Shown here piece after piece: positions 8,235 through 17,460 of a stretch of 54,266 nucleotides of DNA. Where the stretch lies: assembly GCA_963977185.1 (NCBI GenBank), contig CAXBNV010000009.1, positions 1-54,266 on the forward strand. Reading direction: 5' to 3'. Below the pieces are notes generated by a model. It saw only the letters and a program-made list of their open reading frames with translations. It was not told the DNA's origin and made no database searches. Origin of the DNA: CAXBNV01 sp963977185 (GTDB lineage: Bacteria; Pseudomonadota; Gammaproteobacteria; JAGOUU01). The translations under genes and the position numbers were made by a program. Numbering within the stretch: position 1 is the stretch's first letter; each line of letters opens with the position of its first letter.

Positions 8235-9158
8235 ATGGAATTAAATAAAGATTTAAATAAACACTGTGGTCTTGTATCATTAATTGGCAAACCAAACGCT
8301 GGAAAATCAACTTTACTCAATGCAATATTAAACAAAAAACTTTCAATAGCCACAAGAAAACCCCAAACTACACAAAAAAAAATCTTAGGAATCAAAACTC
8401 AAGATAATACCCAAATTATTTATTTAGATACGCCTGGAATTCATAAGAAAACCAAACGCGAAATTAATAAATATATGAATAAAACTGCTCTAGATACTTT
8501 GAAAGATGTAGATTTAATTTTGTTTCTAATGGAATCTTATAAATGGTCTGAAGATGATGATTTAGTAATAGAGCATCTAAAAAGTCTAAGTTTAAAAACT
8601 CCTGTATATTGTATTATCAATAAGCAAGATAAATTAAATAATAGAAGTGAATTGCTACCTATTATTGAAAAAGCAAAAGATTTATATCCTTTTAAAGAAA
8701 TAATCCCTATATCTGCACTTAAAAAAAGTAACATCAATACATTAGAAAATTTAATTATTAAAGAAATAGAAACTAGAACTGAAAATCTAGACTATTTTTA
8801 TTATCCTGAAGAGCAGTATACAGATCAACGAATAGAAATGTTAACAGCAGAATTAATCAGAGAACAACTATTAACTTCTTTAGGAGAAGAGTTGCCATAT
8901 ACAACAGCTGTAATAATTTCTGAATTTACTAAAAAAGAAAAACTTACTCATATAGAAGCAACTATCTGGGTTGAAAGAGCCCCACAAAAAGCTATAGTAA
9001 TTGGAAAAGCAGGACATAAATTAAAAAACATTGGAATTAATGCAAGACAAGAAATAGAGCAATTATTAGACACTAAAGTTTGTTTAAAGCTTTGGGTTAA
9101 AGTGAAAGAAAAATGGTCTGATGATAAAAATAAATTAACTTCGCTAGGATTTTACTAG
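8235..9158 (+). CDS. era: GTPase Era, 30S ribosome assembly
   Basis: GTPase that binds the 3' end of 16S rRNA during late 30S maturation. The 307-residue product has G1 GKPNAGKST (18-26), G3 DTPGIH, G4 NKQD, G5-like ISALKK, and the C-terminal KH domain with VIGKAGHKLKNIG. Follows rnc by 39 bases. The usual downstream recO is not here; a strong hairpin ends the transcript. Confidence 0.96.
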   Translation: MELNKDLNKHCGLVSLIGKPNAGKSTLLNAILNKKLSIATRKPQTTQKKILGIKTQDNTQIIYLDTPGIHKKTKREINKYMNKTALDTLKDVDLILFLMESYKWSEDDDLVIEHLKSLSLKTPVYCIINKQDKLNNRSELLPIIEKAKDLYPFKEIIPISALKKSNINTLENLIIKEIETRTENLDYFYYPEEQYTDQRIEMLTAELIREQLLTSLGEELPYTTAVIISEFTKKEKLTHIEATIWVERAPQKAIVIGKAGHKLKNIGINARQEIEQLLDTKVCLKLWVKVKEKWSDDKNKLTSLGFY

Positions 9159-9167
9159 TTAAAATAC

Positions 9168-9206
9168 AGATAACCTCTCCAAAGACAAACAAAGGAGAGG
9201 TTATCT
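9168..9206. terminator. Terminator shared by era and the L,D-transpeptidase gene
   Basis: AGATAACCTCTCC at 9168-9180 is perfectly complementary to GGAGAGGTTATCT at 9194-9206, a 13-bp stem with a 13-base loop between two convergent genes. Confidence 0.75.
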
Positions 9207-9216
9207 TAATTTATAT

Positions 9217-9981
9217 TTAATCCCTTACTTCCAAAACTGAACCAACATTAATAAATCCTGTGTTAAGCCATTTAGCATCATTATAAAATAATCTTATACA
9301 GCCATGAGATGCGTTATAAGCAGGAACTGATTGAAAAGCATGCATTGCAAAGCCTTTATAATAATGCATACAATAAGGCATTCTTGCTTTATATTGAGGC
9401 GAGTAACAATCAGCTCCTTTTTTGTTATAAATCCTAAATTTACCTGTTTGAGTATAATGTCCCTTAGTTGCTGTTGATGTAGGTCCCCACCATTTTAATG
9501 AACCATCTGCATCATATGCGCCAAAGGCATGCTCAGAAATATCAACTATGACTCTTCTTCTTTCATCTGGCTTTATCTTTTGTGGAAAAGGAGCATATTC
9601 CAAGTAACCTTTATCTAAATTAACAGGAACAACAATCCACGGTCTTGAGCTAGCGTCTTTATTTGTTCTGTTTACTCTACGAACTAATTCTCCATGATCT
9701 GGATTAGGGAATAATTTAGACCAGGTATCTCCTTTATGAATTTTTACACAATAGTAATCTTGAGTATTACAAAGTTTATCACCATAAAATATTTTATTAT
9801 AATTACTAAAGCTCGTAATCTTTTGTCTTTGATCTACCGGCACAAAAGAATTATTTGTTTTTTGTGTTTTATTATAAGCAAAAATATTATTTGACATAGA
9901 TAAAACCATGCTCATTAAACCTGCTAATGCAGTAACTCTAATGGTTTTATTAAAAAAAGTAGCATTAAATAACATTGACAT
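9217..9981 (-). CDS. Secreted L,D-transpeptidase (YkuD domain)
   Basis: Forms 3-3 peptide links in peptidoglycan or attaches proteins to it, in the periplasm. The 254-residue protein starts with a signal-peptide-like region (residues about 12-35). A stretch beginning KIHKGDTWSKLFP resembles a LysM-type wall-binding element. The YkuD catalytic motif is present as AMHAFQSVPAYNASHGCIRL, with the active cysteine in SHGCIR and the upstream catalytic His. The ATG at 9981 is preceded by a GGGG stretch; a GTG four codons upstream is an alternative. Runs convergent to era and precedes no other gene. Confidence 0.88.
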   Translation of the reverse strand: MSMLFNATFFNKTIRVTALAGLMSMVLSMSNNIFAYNKTQKTNNSFVPVDQRQKITSFSNYNKIFYGDKLCNTQDYYCVKIHKGDTWSKLFPNPDHGELVRRVNRTNKDASSRPWIVVPVNLDKGYLEYAPFPQKIKPDERRRVIVDISEHAFGAYDADGSLKWWGPTSTATKGHYTQTGKFRIYNKKGADCYSPQYKARMPYCMHYYKGFAMHAFQSVPAYNASHGCIRLFYNDAKWLNTGFINVGSVLEVRD

Positions 9982-10060
9982 AGCCAACCCCACATTTTAA
10001 TTTTTTGGTATTCATGAGGATTAGTTTATTAACTATAGAATATGTTCAAATATTTTTGTT

Positions 10061-10134
10061 TGGAGCGGGTGATGGGGATCGAACCCACGTATTTAGCTTG
10101 GAAGGCTAATGTTCTACCATTGAACTACACCCGC
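10061..10134 (-). tRNA. tRNA-Gly (anticodon TCC)
   Basis: On the minus strand the acceptor GCGGGTG pairs with CACCCGC, the anticodon stem TTAGC/GCTAA encloses loop CTTCCAA with anticodon TCC, and the T-arm GGGTTCGATCCC is canonical. The CCA end is encoded. Lies 18 bases after tRNA-Tyr, the same tyr-gly order as in the E. coli tyrU-glyT cluster. Confidence 0.95.
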
Positions 10135-10152
10135 AAAAGGATAATCTGAAAG

Positions 10153-10237
10153 TGGTGGAGGGGGCAGGATTCGAACCTGCGAAGGCGGAGCCGTCAGATT
10201 TACAGTCTGATCCCTTTAACCACTCGGGAACCCCTCC
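10153..10237 (-). tRNA. tRNA-Tyr (anticodon GTA)
   Basis: An 85-base class II tRNA with a long variable arm. The acceptor GGAGGGG pairs with CCCCTCC, the anticodon loop is CTGTAAA (GTA), the T-arm is CAGGTTCGAATCCTG, and CCA is encoded. Transcribed first in the tyr-gly pair. Confidence 0.95.
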
Positions 10238-10268
10238 ACAAAAACTCGTTGTGAACTCTATGATGAGT

Positions 10269-10297
10269 ATCATCCTAAAATTTGCTTTATTTGTCAA
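10269..10297 (-). promoter_or_regulatory. Promoter of the tRNA-Tyr/tRNA-Gly unit
   Basis: On the minus strand a perfect -35 TTGACA (10297-10292) is followed after 17 bases by GATGAT (10274-10269), about 32 bases before the tRNA-Tyr 5' end. The G-rich element just after the -10 may be a discriminator typical of stable RNA genes. Confidence 0.6.
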
Positions 10298-10336
10298 GAA
10301 ATTAATAAAACAATTTATAATTTTTTTTTTTCAGGC

Positions 10337-10342
10337 TATAAT
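10337..10342 (+). promoter_or_regulatory. Candidate -10 element for dacA
   Basis: A perfect TATAAT at 10337-10342 lies 95 bases before dacA, behind a 12-base T-run. The -35 region is weak (TTATAA at about 10315). It is divergent from the tRNA promoter. Confidence 0.35.
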
Positions 10343-10436
10343 CTTTAGTATCCCAAAGACTATTATAGCGCAATGATTAACATGACTATAGTAGTTAAAA
10401 ATAGTAAAAATATTAAAATTTTTAGCGATAAAACTT

Positions 10437-11723
10437 ATGACTATTTATAAAAAAATTTTATTTCCTGCATTATTATTTGCAAGCCAACTTTTTGCAGCGA
10501 ATAATCTCCCACAACAATTAAAAATACCTGAACATAATAATCATATTGGACAACCAGCCAATAATAAAATTGATGATTCTACCTTAAATAATTTAATCAC
10601 TCCCTCATCTCCTGATATAGATGCTACATCTTATATTTTATTAGATTCTGATAGCGGTGAAGTTATTGCTAGTAAAAATCCTGATATGCAAGTATCCCCC
10701 GCTAGTCTTACAAAAATAATGACCATGCATATCATCAGTAAAGAATTACAAGAAGGAAAAATTAAGCTTACTGATTTAGTTAACATCAGCACTAAAGCCT
10801 GGAAAATGCCCGGCTCTAGAATGTTTATTGAGCCTGATACCAATGTTCCAGTTTCTGAGCTAATAAAAGGCATTGTGATTCAATCTGGCAATGATGCAAG
10901 TATTGCTATGGCTGAATATATAGCTGGAAGCGAAGATGAATTTGTTAATCTTATGAATTATGAAGCGCAAAATTTAAACCTAAAAAATACTCACTTTGAA
11001 AATGCAACTGGATTGCCACATAAAAACCATGTATCAACAGCAAGAGATATGGCTGCTCTGTCAAAAGAAGTAATAGAAAATTATCCTGAATATTACAAAT
11101 TATATAAAGAAAAAGATTTTACTTATAACAATATAAAACAATATAATCGCAACAAATTATTATGGCGTAAAAGTTTAAATGTTGACGGCTTAAAAACAGG
11201 ATTTACTGATAGCGCGGGATATTGCCAAGTTACTTCTGCAAAAACAGGAAATCATCGACTTATTTCTGTAGTTATGGGAAGTAATTCAGAAGATGAACGC
11301 GCAAAAAACAGTGCAACTCTAATTAAATATGGATTTAAGCACTATGAGACTAAAAAATTATTCTCAGATAATATGGAAATAAAAGAAGTTCCTGTATGGA
11401 TGGGAGATAAATCAATGGTTCCTGCTGGAGTAATTAAAAGCACTTATATAACTATTCCCAAAAACACATACAGCCAATTAAAATACATTTTAAATATAAA
11501 AACGGAACTCAAGGCCCCAATTAAAAAAAATATGCAAGTAGGCACTATTGATATAATGCTAAATAACAATATATTAAAACAAGTGCCTCTTGTTGCTCTT
11601 GCTTCTATAGAAAAAGGCGGTATTTGGACAAAAACCAAAGATTATATCAGCTTATCTGTTTTGAGCATTTTTAATAAAAATAACAATGAATATACTACAG
11701 AAGAAATAGCTAAAATAGCTTAA
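10437..11723 (+). CDS. dacA: D-alanyl-D-alanine carboxypeptidase (PBP5/6 type)
   Basis: Removes the terminal D-Ala from peptidoglycan stem pentapeptides at the periplasmic face of the inner membrane. The 428-residue precursor has a signal peptide (about 1-20), the SxxK motif Ser90-Lys93 (SLTK), the SxN motif at 150-152 (SGN), and KTG at 253-255. A beta-rich PBP5 C-terminal domain and an amphipathic tail near SLSVLSIFNKNN that should anchor it to the membrane follow. First gene of a dacA-dat-ybeD-lipB unit; dat follows 11 bases later, after a good AAAGGAA site. Confidence 0.94.
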   Translation: MTIYKKILFPALLFASQLFAANNLPQQLKIPEHNNHIGQPANNKIDDSTLNNLITPSSPDIDATSYILLDSDSGEVIASKNPDMQVSPASLTKIMTMHIISKELQEGKIKLTDLVNISTKAWKMPGSRMFIEPDTNVPVSELIKGIVIQSGNDASIAMAEYIAGSEDEFVNLMNYEAQNLNLKNTHFENATGLPHKNHVSTARDMAALSKEVIENYPEYYKLYKEKDFTYNNIKQYNRNKLLWRKSLNVDGLKTGFTDSAGYCQVTSAKTGNHRLISVVMGSNSEDERAKNSATLIKYGFKHYETKKLFSDNMEIKEVPVWMGDKSMVPAGVIKSTYITIPKNTYSQLKYILNIKTELKAPIKKNMQVGTIDIMLNNNILKQVPLVALASIEKGGIWTKTKDYISLSVLSIFNKNNNEYTTEEIAKIA

Positions 11724-11734
11724 AGGAATTCACT

Positions 11735-12592
11735 ATGAATAATGACAAAGTTTTTATTAATAATAATTTTGTTGATAAAAATGCAGCAAACATTTCTGTT
11801 TTTGACAGGGGCTTTCTTTTTGCAGATGGTATTTACGAAGTTATCCCTGTCTGTGGTGATATTCCATATTTTATTAACCATCATTTAGAAAGATTGCAAA
11901 AAAATCTAGGCATAATAGAAATAGACTATAATGTAGAATATGATTATTGGGCTAATATCATAAATAATCTAATAAAATATAATGGTAAAAACAGAGGCAT
12001 TTACATTCAAATAACAAGAGGGGCTGACATAGATAACTTACGCACTCATGCACCCAATAAAGATTTAAAACCAACGGCAATAGCCTTCAGCTTGCCTGAA
12101 AAAGAATTTGGCCACTCACTTAATAATACAGGCATTAGCGCAATAACCCATGAAGATATTAGATGGCAGCTATGTCATGTAAAATCAGTATCATTACTTG
12201 CAAATGCACTTCTCAGTAAAAGAGCTTATGAAAACTCAGCGGCAGAAACTATATTAATTAAAAATAACTACATAACAGAAGGAACGTCTAGTAATATCTA
12301 TATTGTAAAAAATAACGAGATTATGACTCCTGTATTAAATAATGAAATATTACCAGGTATTACAAGAAAAATTTTATTAGATATAGCTTTAAAAGAAAAT
12401 TATATTGTTAAATATAGTAAAATTACTATAGATGATTTATACAATGCTGATGAAGTATGGATAAGTGGTCAAATAAAAGAGTTACAACCTGTAACCAAAA
12501 TAGATGACAAGATAATAAGCGATGGTAAACCTGGTCCATTATGGAAAAAAATGTCTGCGTTATATATAGAAACAATTAAGAGTAATTTATAA
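11735..12592 (+). CDS. dat: D-amino-acid aminotransferase (fold type IV PLP enzyme)
   Basis: Makes D-Ala or D-Glu from keto acids, feeding peptidoglycan. The 285-residue product shows class IV aminotransferase features: FDRGFLFADGIYEVI at about 23-37, the PLP lysine Lys150 in DIRWQLCHVKSVSLLAN, ITEGTSSNIYIVK, and LPGITR. The DIRWxxCxxKS context is the D-amino-acid aminotransferase form rather than BCAT (IlvE) or PabC. Position right behind dacA supports a wall role. Confidence 0.88.
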   Translation: MNNDKVFINNNFVDKNAANISVFDRGFLFADGIYEVIPVCGDIPYFINHHLERLQKNLGIIEIDYNVEYDYWANIINNLIKYNGKNRGIYIQITRGADIDNLRTHAPNKDLKPTAIAFSLPEKEFGHSLNNTGISAITHEDIRWQLCHVKSVSLLANALLSKRAYENSAAETILIKNNYITEGTSSNIYIVKNNEIMTPVLNNEILPGITRKILLDIALKENYIVKYSKITIDDLYNADEVWISGQIKELQPVTKIDDKIISDGKPGPLWKKMSALYIETIKSNL

Positions 12593-12877
12593 ATGTCTTT
12601 GGATAAAAAGCCCAACAAAAAATCACTTATAGAATTTCCCTGTAAATTCCAAATAAAAGTAGTAGGGCTTAGTAATTTTAACATTAATGATATAACTTCC
12701 AAGATTATATTAAAACATTCATCTCATATGAAAAATAAGGTATTAACGAAAGAGTCTTTTAGCTCAGGTAAAAAGTATATTAGTATAACTGCTACTATAG
12801 ATGCCATAAATCAAGAACAATTAGATGCTATATATAAAGAATTACATGCCCATGAAGCTACTATGTGGGTCTTATAG
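12593..12877 (+). CDS. ybeD: DUF493/YbeD family protein
   Basis: A 94-residue protein of the UPF0250 family, with SLIEFPCKFQIKVVGL near the start and ITATIDAINQEQLDAIYKEL near the end, an ACT-like small fold. Biochemical role not established. The ATG abuts the dat stop codon without a gap, and it lies in its usual place just before lipB. Confidence 0.88.
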   Translation: MSLDKKPNKKSLIEFPCKFQIKVVGLSNFNINDITSKIILKHSSHMKNKVLTKESFSSGKKYISITATIDAINQEQLDAIYKELHAHEATMWVL

Positions 12878-12903
12878 ATTTACTGAAGAATTTTGATATT
12901 AAA

Positions 12904-13533
12904 ATGAACGAAGTATTAGTTAAAAACTTAGGTAATGATCTTGATTATCAATCTATTTTGGAGAAAATGCGAGATTTTACTCTATCAAGAAACTCTGGGA
13001 CTCAAGATGAAATTTGGGTTTTAGAGCACTCCTCTGTTTATACACTAGGACAAGCAGGTAAGCCTGAACATATATTAAATCCTAAAGCAATACCTATTGT
13101 AAAATCAGATCGAGGTGGACAAGTTACTTATCACGGTCCTGGACAAATAGTACTTTACTTATTATTAAATATACAAAAATTAGATATAAACATTAAACAA
13201 TTTGTTTGTGCTTTAGAGCAAGCTTCAATTAATTTTTTAAAACACTTCAATATAGATGCTCATCGAATTGATAAAGCGCCTGGAATTTATGTTAAAAATA
13301 AAAAAATATGTTCAATAGGTCTTAGAGTTAAAAAAGGCTGTACCTACCATGGGATTGCATTTAACACTAAAATGGATCTTATGCCATTTAAAGGTATTAA
13401 TCCATGCGGTTATAAAGACTTAGAAATTACCCAGTTTAATGATCTATATAAAAAAGAAGAACTAAATCTAGATAAATTAAAAGATTTATTAATAGAAAAA
13501 GTTATAACCGAATTAAACTTAACTCAAATATAA
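12904..13533 (+). CDS. lipB: Octanoyl-[acyl carrier protein]:protein octanoyltransferase
   Basis: Transfers octanoate from ACP to lipoyl domains, the first step of lipoate synthesis. The 209-residue product carries SDRGGQVTYHGPGQ, the catalytic lysine in KKICSIGLRV, and the catalytic cysteine in INPCGY. The ATG at 12904 aligns with the family start (VLVKNLG); a GTG at 12865 would add 13 residues and overlap ybeD by 13 bases. The usual next gene lipA (lipoyl synthase) is missing here; a membrane protein gene follows after four bases. Confidence 0.94.
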   Translation: MNEVLVKNLGNDLDYQSILEKMRDFTLSRNSGTQDEIWVLEHSSVYTLGQAGKPEHILNPKAIPIVKSDRGGQVTYHGPGQIVLYLLLNIQKLDINIKQFVCALEQASINFLKHFNIDAHRIDKAPGIYVKNKKICSIGLRVKKGCTYHGIAFNTKMDLMPFKGINPCGYKDLEITQFNDLYKKEELNLDKLKDLLIEKVITELNLTQI

Positions 13534-13537
13534 TTTT

Positions 13538-15541
13538 ATGGATATATCCCATTTTCAACCTTTTTTTGATTGGGTAGGACACAACCCTTTACTTGCAGGT
13601 TTAATAATTTTTTTAATATCGTTATCTGAATCACTTGTAATAATAGGATTATTTGTTCCTGGTATTCTTATGATGGGTATAATTGGTGCATTCGTTGGAA
13701 TGGGATATTTAAATATATGGGCAACATTATTTTGGAGTATATTAGGAGCAATAGTTGGCGATGGAATCAGTTTTTGGATTGGTCGTTATTATAAAGAAAG
13801 ACTAAGAGCAATATGGCTCTTTAAATATTATTCTAATTTAATTTTAAAAGGGGAAAGTTTTTTCAAAAAACATGGTGGTAAAAGCATAGTTGTTGGCAGA
13901 TTTATAGGTCCTATTCGCCCTATTATCCCGGCAATAGCAGGTATGATGCACATGCCCCCTAAATACTTTACTTTTGTAAATGTTGTATCTGCCATCTTAT
14001 GGGCTCCTGTTTATCTGTTTCCCGGATTAATTTTTGGCTCATCAATTGCCAACTTACCAGAAGGTGTTGCTACAAAACTAGCCATTATAGTCTTTCTTAT
14101 TTTGACTATATTATGGTTCATTATAAAAATAATTCAGATGTCTGTTAAATATATATATAGACACTATAAAAATTTTAATCACAAATGTTATCTTTTTTGT
14201 ATTAAAAAAAAATATATTAAAATCTTAAAAATATTTCATAATTCAGATGAACCTGAACAACCATCTATTTTTTCTGCTCTTTTAATTATTATCACCTTGA
14301 TTTTATTTATAACACTATCTATTAATATAATCACACATAGTGACATAATTTACCTAAATAATTATGCTCATCATTTTACTAGAGGTTTATATAACGAATA
14401 TGCAATCACCTTTTTTGCCGTATTTTCTTTGTTATATGATAAATATATAGCTATTATTGTTTTTGGGTGTATATGCTTTTATTTATTTTATAAAAAGCAT
14501 TATAACGAACTAATCCACGCAGCTATTTTAATTACCAGCAGTGTAATTATAATTTATGGGCTAAAATATTTATTTGACAATCCAAGACCACAAGATCTTT
14601 TTAATGTCCGTAATTTTAATTCATATCCCAGTGGTCATACTATACTTGTAACTGTAATTTGGGGTTACATGGCTATTTTATTAGCAAGAGCCAATAATTC
14701 TTTTACATCTTTAAAAAAATATTTTTCTGCATGCTTAATTATAATAGTAACTACAGTATGTATAGGAAGATTATACTTAGGTGATCATTGGGTTGCTGAC
14801 GTTATAGCAGGTTTGTTATTAGGTCTCATTCTAGTTCTTATTATTAATATAAGCTATAAAAGAAAACCCCCGTCTTTAAATATTAATTATTATAATCTTG
14901 TAATCATTTTTTTTGGCACAACCATAATATTTGGAGCTCCATATACTTACCTAAAGTTAGAAAAAACATTAAAAGATCACCAGCCTATTTTTAAATACAC
15001 AGATATATCTCAATCAGAATGGACTGATAATAATAAAGAATATATGCCAGCTAAACGCAGCGGCCTACTAAATAACAAAGTATCTATTCTAAATATTCAA
15101 TGGGCTGATAGCTTAGAGAAAATAGCTACAACTTTGCAAAAAGATGGCTGGAAACAATTACCAGAATTTAATTTAAATAATATAATGCACGCATTAAAAC
15201 CAAGACCAAACGCAATCTCAATACCTATATTACCAACATTTCATAATGACAAGACATATAAAGCAAGCTTTATAAAACTTATTAATAAAAAAATTGTAAC
15301 GTTAAGATTATGGCACTCTAACTATCGATTATCAGATAATAAAAATACTCCTATATGGATTGGAACAATAAATTATGCCGATATAAAACGATACCTTAAA
15401 CTTTTATCTATATTAGATCATCAAGTAGAAATATCTAATTTCCCTGTGAATATACTTCATGACAATTTGATCAAAAATGGAAATGATGTTAACTCTAAAA
15501 TTATTTCTAACAATGGCCAAGATATATTATTAATAAAATAA
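13538..15541 (+). CDS. lssY: DedA - PAP2 phosphatase - LssY C-terminal fusion membrane protein
   Basis: A 667-residue multi-domain membrane protein. Residues about 20-180 are a DedA/SNARE-associated domain (GLFVPGILMMGIIGAFVG; GRFIGPIRPIIPAIAGM), likely involved in polyprenyl-phosphate or lipid flipping. Residues about 245-445 form a PAP2 lipid phosphatase with all three motifs: KYLFDNPRP, YPSGHT, and GRLYLGDHWVADV. The remaining 200 residues are soluble and match the LssY C-terminal domain in style (WADSLEKIATTLQKDGW; TLRLWHSNYRL). This architecture is that of Legionella LssY. A lipid-carrier recycling role is inference. It may be co-transcribed with lipB; a terminator follows. Confidence 0.85.
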   Translation: MDISHFQPFFDWVGHNPLLAGLIIFLISLSESLVIIGLFVPGILMMGIIGAFVGMGYLNIWATLFWSILGAIVGDGISFWIGRYYKERLRAIWLFKYYSNLILKGESFFKKHGGKSIVVGRFIGPIRPIIPAIAGMMHMPPKYFTFVNVVSAILWAPVYLFPGLIFGSSIANLPEGVATKLAIIVFLILTILWFIIKIIQMSVKYIYRHYKNFNHKCYLFCIKKKYIKILKIFHNSDEPEQPSIFSALLIIITLILFITLSINIITHSDIIYLNNYAHHFTRGLYNEYAITFFAVFSLLYDKYIAIIVFGCICFYLFYKKHYNELIHAAILITSSVIIIYGLKYLFDNPRPQDLFNVRNFNSYPSGHTILVTVIWGYMAILLARANNSFTSLKKYFSACLIIIVTTVCIGRLYLGDHWVADVIAGLLLGLILVLIINISYKRKPPSLNINYYNLVIIFFGTTIIFGAPYTYLKLEKTLKDHQPIFKYTDISQSEWTDNNKEYMPAKRSGLLNNKVSILNIQWADSLEKIATTLQKDGWKQLPEFNLNNIMHALKPRPNAISIPILPTFHNDKTYKASFIKLINKKIVTLRLWHSNYRLSDNKNTPIWIGTINYADIKRYLKLLSILDHQVEISNFPVNILHDNLIKNGNDVNSKIISNNGQDILLIK

Positions 15542-15562
15542 TTTTAATTTAACATTTAGAGT

Positions 15563-15591
15563 AGCCTTTCTCAAATTGAGAAAGGCTTTTT
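15563..15591 (+). terminator. Intrinsic terminator after the DedA/LssY gene
   Basis: AGCCTTTCTC (15563-15572) pairs with GAGAAAGGCT (15578-15587), followed by a T-run to 15591. Acts on the plus strand, 22 bases past the stop. Confidence 0.85.
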
Positions 15592-15608
15592 GGGCGGGTA
15601 TAATAAGA

Positions 15609-16367
15609 TTAACTTTGCTTTTTAACTTTATCTAAAACAGAAAGAATTGCATTTGGAGGTATGTATCCAGGCATAATTGTTCCATCTTCAGTTATTAAAG
15701 CAGGTGTTCCATTAATTCCTAACTGTTCAACTAACGCTAAACTTTTGTCTACAGGATGATTTTTACATAATTTATCTGATATTTTAAAGTCACGACCTAA
15801 TTTAGCTTCATCCATTTTTTTCTTTTTATCTTTAGAGCACCAAACTGTTACAGCTTTTTTATATGAATCACTTCCAACTCCTGCTCTTGGAAAAGGCAAA
15901 TATCTAATTTCTATACCTTGATCTAAATATTGCTGCATATCACCATGTAATTTACGGCAATAACCACAATCTATATCAGTAAATACAGTTAAAACATGCT
16001 TAACTTTTCCTTTGGGCTTATAAACTATCATTTGATCTTCTGATATAGAACTTAATACTTTTTTTCGAGCTGCTTTTCTAACACTTTCTGTTAAATTTTT
16101 CTGATTCTCTAACTCTATTATATTTCCAATAAATAAATATTTTCCGTCATTAGAAACATATACTATATCAGCTCCATCTCTAACTTCATACATGCCCATA
16201 ATATTACCTTTTTTTACATTTTCTGCTGATAATGTAGGCGATATTTTTTTTAAACTTTTAACTATTTTATCCTTGCTTTCATTGCTAGTATTAGCAAAAC
16301 CAAGGCTAGCTGCGAGAAACATTGATAATATGACTAAATACTTACCTAATTTATTAATATATCTCAT
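15609..16367 (-). CDS. dsbC: Periplasmic disulfide isomerase DsbC
   Basis: Thioredoxin-fold isomerase that corrects wrong disulfides in the periplasm and is kept reduced by DsbD. The 252-residue precursor has a signal peptide (about 8-25), an N-terminal dimerisation domain, the active site CGYC (Cys134-Cys137) in VFTDIDCGYCRKLH, a second Cys pair, and the cis-Pro loop GINGTPALI. Lies directly downstream of xerD, the usual xerD-dsbC order. Confidence 0.93.
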   Translation of the reverse strand: MRYINKLGKYLVILSMFLAASLGFANTSNESKDKIVKSLKKISPTLSAENVKKGNIMGMYEVRDGADIVYVSNDGKYLFIGNIIELENQKNLTESVRKAARKKVLSSISEDQMIVYKPKGKVKHVLTVFTDIDCGYCRKLHGDMQQYLDQGIEIRYLPFPRAGVGSDSYKKAVTVWCSKDKKKKMDEAKLGRDFKISDKLCKNHPVDKSLALVEQLGINGTPALITEDGTIMPGYIPPNAILSVLDKVKKQS

Positions 16368-16432
16368 AAAATAAACTTAATCCCTTTAAAATTTTAAAAT
16401 TAATATAATAATAATAACCTTATTATATATAA

Positions 16433-17368
16433 TTATCCACGTGGGTGATGAATTTTATGCATATTTTTAAGTCTTTCTTTAGCTACATGAATATAAATTT
16501 GAGTAGTTGATAAGCTGCTATGACCCAATAATAACTGTACTACTCTTAAATCAGCGTTATTATTGATTAAGTGTGTGGCAAATGAATGTCTTAGAACATG
16601 AGGAGATATATTTTTTGATATATTAGCTCGCAATGAATAATGCTTAATTCTATACCAAAAAGCTTGTCTTGTAATTGCTCCATGAATGCTTCTTTTATTT
16701 CCGCCTCCAATAAATAAATAATGACTATTATCTAAATAATTGGTTAATAAATTAACCCTTGCTGAATTTAAATATTTTTTCAAATATTGCTCCGCCATAT
16801 TCCCTATAGGGACTAACCTTTCTTTATTCCCTTTACCAATTACTCTCAAAGCTCCTTGATTAAAGTCAATCTGATTAACTGTTAAATTTATTAATTCTGA
16901 TATTCGAAGTCCACATGCATACAATAGCTCTAACATAGCTTTATCTCGGATTTCTAAAGATGAATTATCTTTTGGTTCGTTTAATAATAGCTCAACTTCT
17001 TCTTCTGTTAAACTTGTTGGTAGATTTCTAGAAATTTTAGGAATAATTAAATTTTTTGTAGGATCATTATCACGTAACTTTGATAAGATAAGATAATTAA
17101 AAAACTTCCTTAAACTTGCACAGAATCGTGCAGTAGATTTTGATGATAAATTTTCCCCATATCGATATTCTAAATATTTTTTGATATCTTCTTCATTAAT
17201 ATCGACTAATGCAAGATTTTGCTGATTAAGCCATTTAGTAAACTTTTTTAAATCATAACGATAGGATATAATAGTATTGTCACTTAAACCATATTCAAGC
17301 CAAATATTATCTAAAAATTGTTCTATTATATTTTGATTTTGTTGGGATAAAAATTGAGAACTATCCAT
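16433..17368 (-). CDS. xerD: Site-specific tyrosine recombinase XerD
   Basis: Resolves chromosome dimers at dif together with XerC and FtsK. The 311-residue product has an N-terminal SAM-like core-binding domain and a catalytic domain with GLRISEL (Arg), the Lys-bearing GKGNKERLVPIG, HVLRHSFATHL, LGHSSLSTTQIY with the catalytic Tyr, and the C-terminal KIHHPRG that is typical of XerD rather than XerC. ATG at 17368 chosen; a TTG four codons upstream is less likely. No phage or integron genes lie nearby, so it is the housekeeping enzyme. Confidence 0.9.
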   Translation of the reverse strand: MDSSQFLSQQNQNIIEQFLDNIWLEYGLSDNTIISYRYDLKKFTKWLNQQNLALVDINEEDIKKYLEYRYGENLSSKSTARFCASLRKFFNYLILSKLRDNDPTKNLIIPKISRNLPTSLTEEEVELLLNEPKDNSSLEIRDKAMLELLYACGLRISELINLTVNQIDFNQGALRVIGKGNKERLVPIGNMAEQYLKKYLNSARVNLLTNYLDNSHYLFIGGGNKRSIHGAITRQAFWYRIKHYSLRANISKNISPHVLRHSFATHLINNNADLRVVQLLLGHSSLSTTQIYIHVAKERLKNMHKIHHPRG

Positions 17369-17400
17369 ATTATATAGCAATATAATTATTGCATCTTAAT

Positions 17401-17437
17401 ATAACACCTTTTGTTGAAGTATCTAAAAAGGTGTTAT
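17401..17437. terminator. Hairpin between rplS and xerD
   Basis: ATAACACCTTTT (17401-17412) pairs perfectly with AAAAGGTGTTAT (17426-17437). It lies just past the rplS stop. No strong T-run follows on the minus strand, so it may only partly end the rpsP-rplS transcript. Confidence 0.5.
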
Positions 17438-17460
17438 AAAAACAAATTACTTATGTAATT

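Noticed and set aside
10106..10376. Reading frames across the two tRNA genes on both strands
   Set aside because: Their translations are the well-known artefacts of tRNA sequence (GAGFEP-like and SSMVEH-like strings) and overlap two complete tRNAs.
12865..12903. GTG start for lipB overlapping ybeD
   Set aside because: The extra 13 residues do not match the family; the ATG at 12904 gives the expected start.
16433..17368. Tyrosine recombinase as sign of an integrated mobile element
   Set aside because: It is XerD by its C-terminal KIHHPRG and by its neighbours rplS and dsbC; no att repeats or phage genes nearby.
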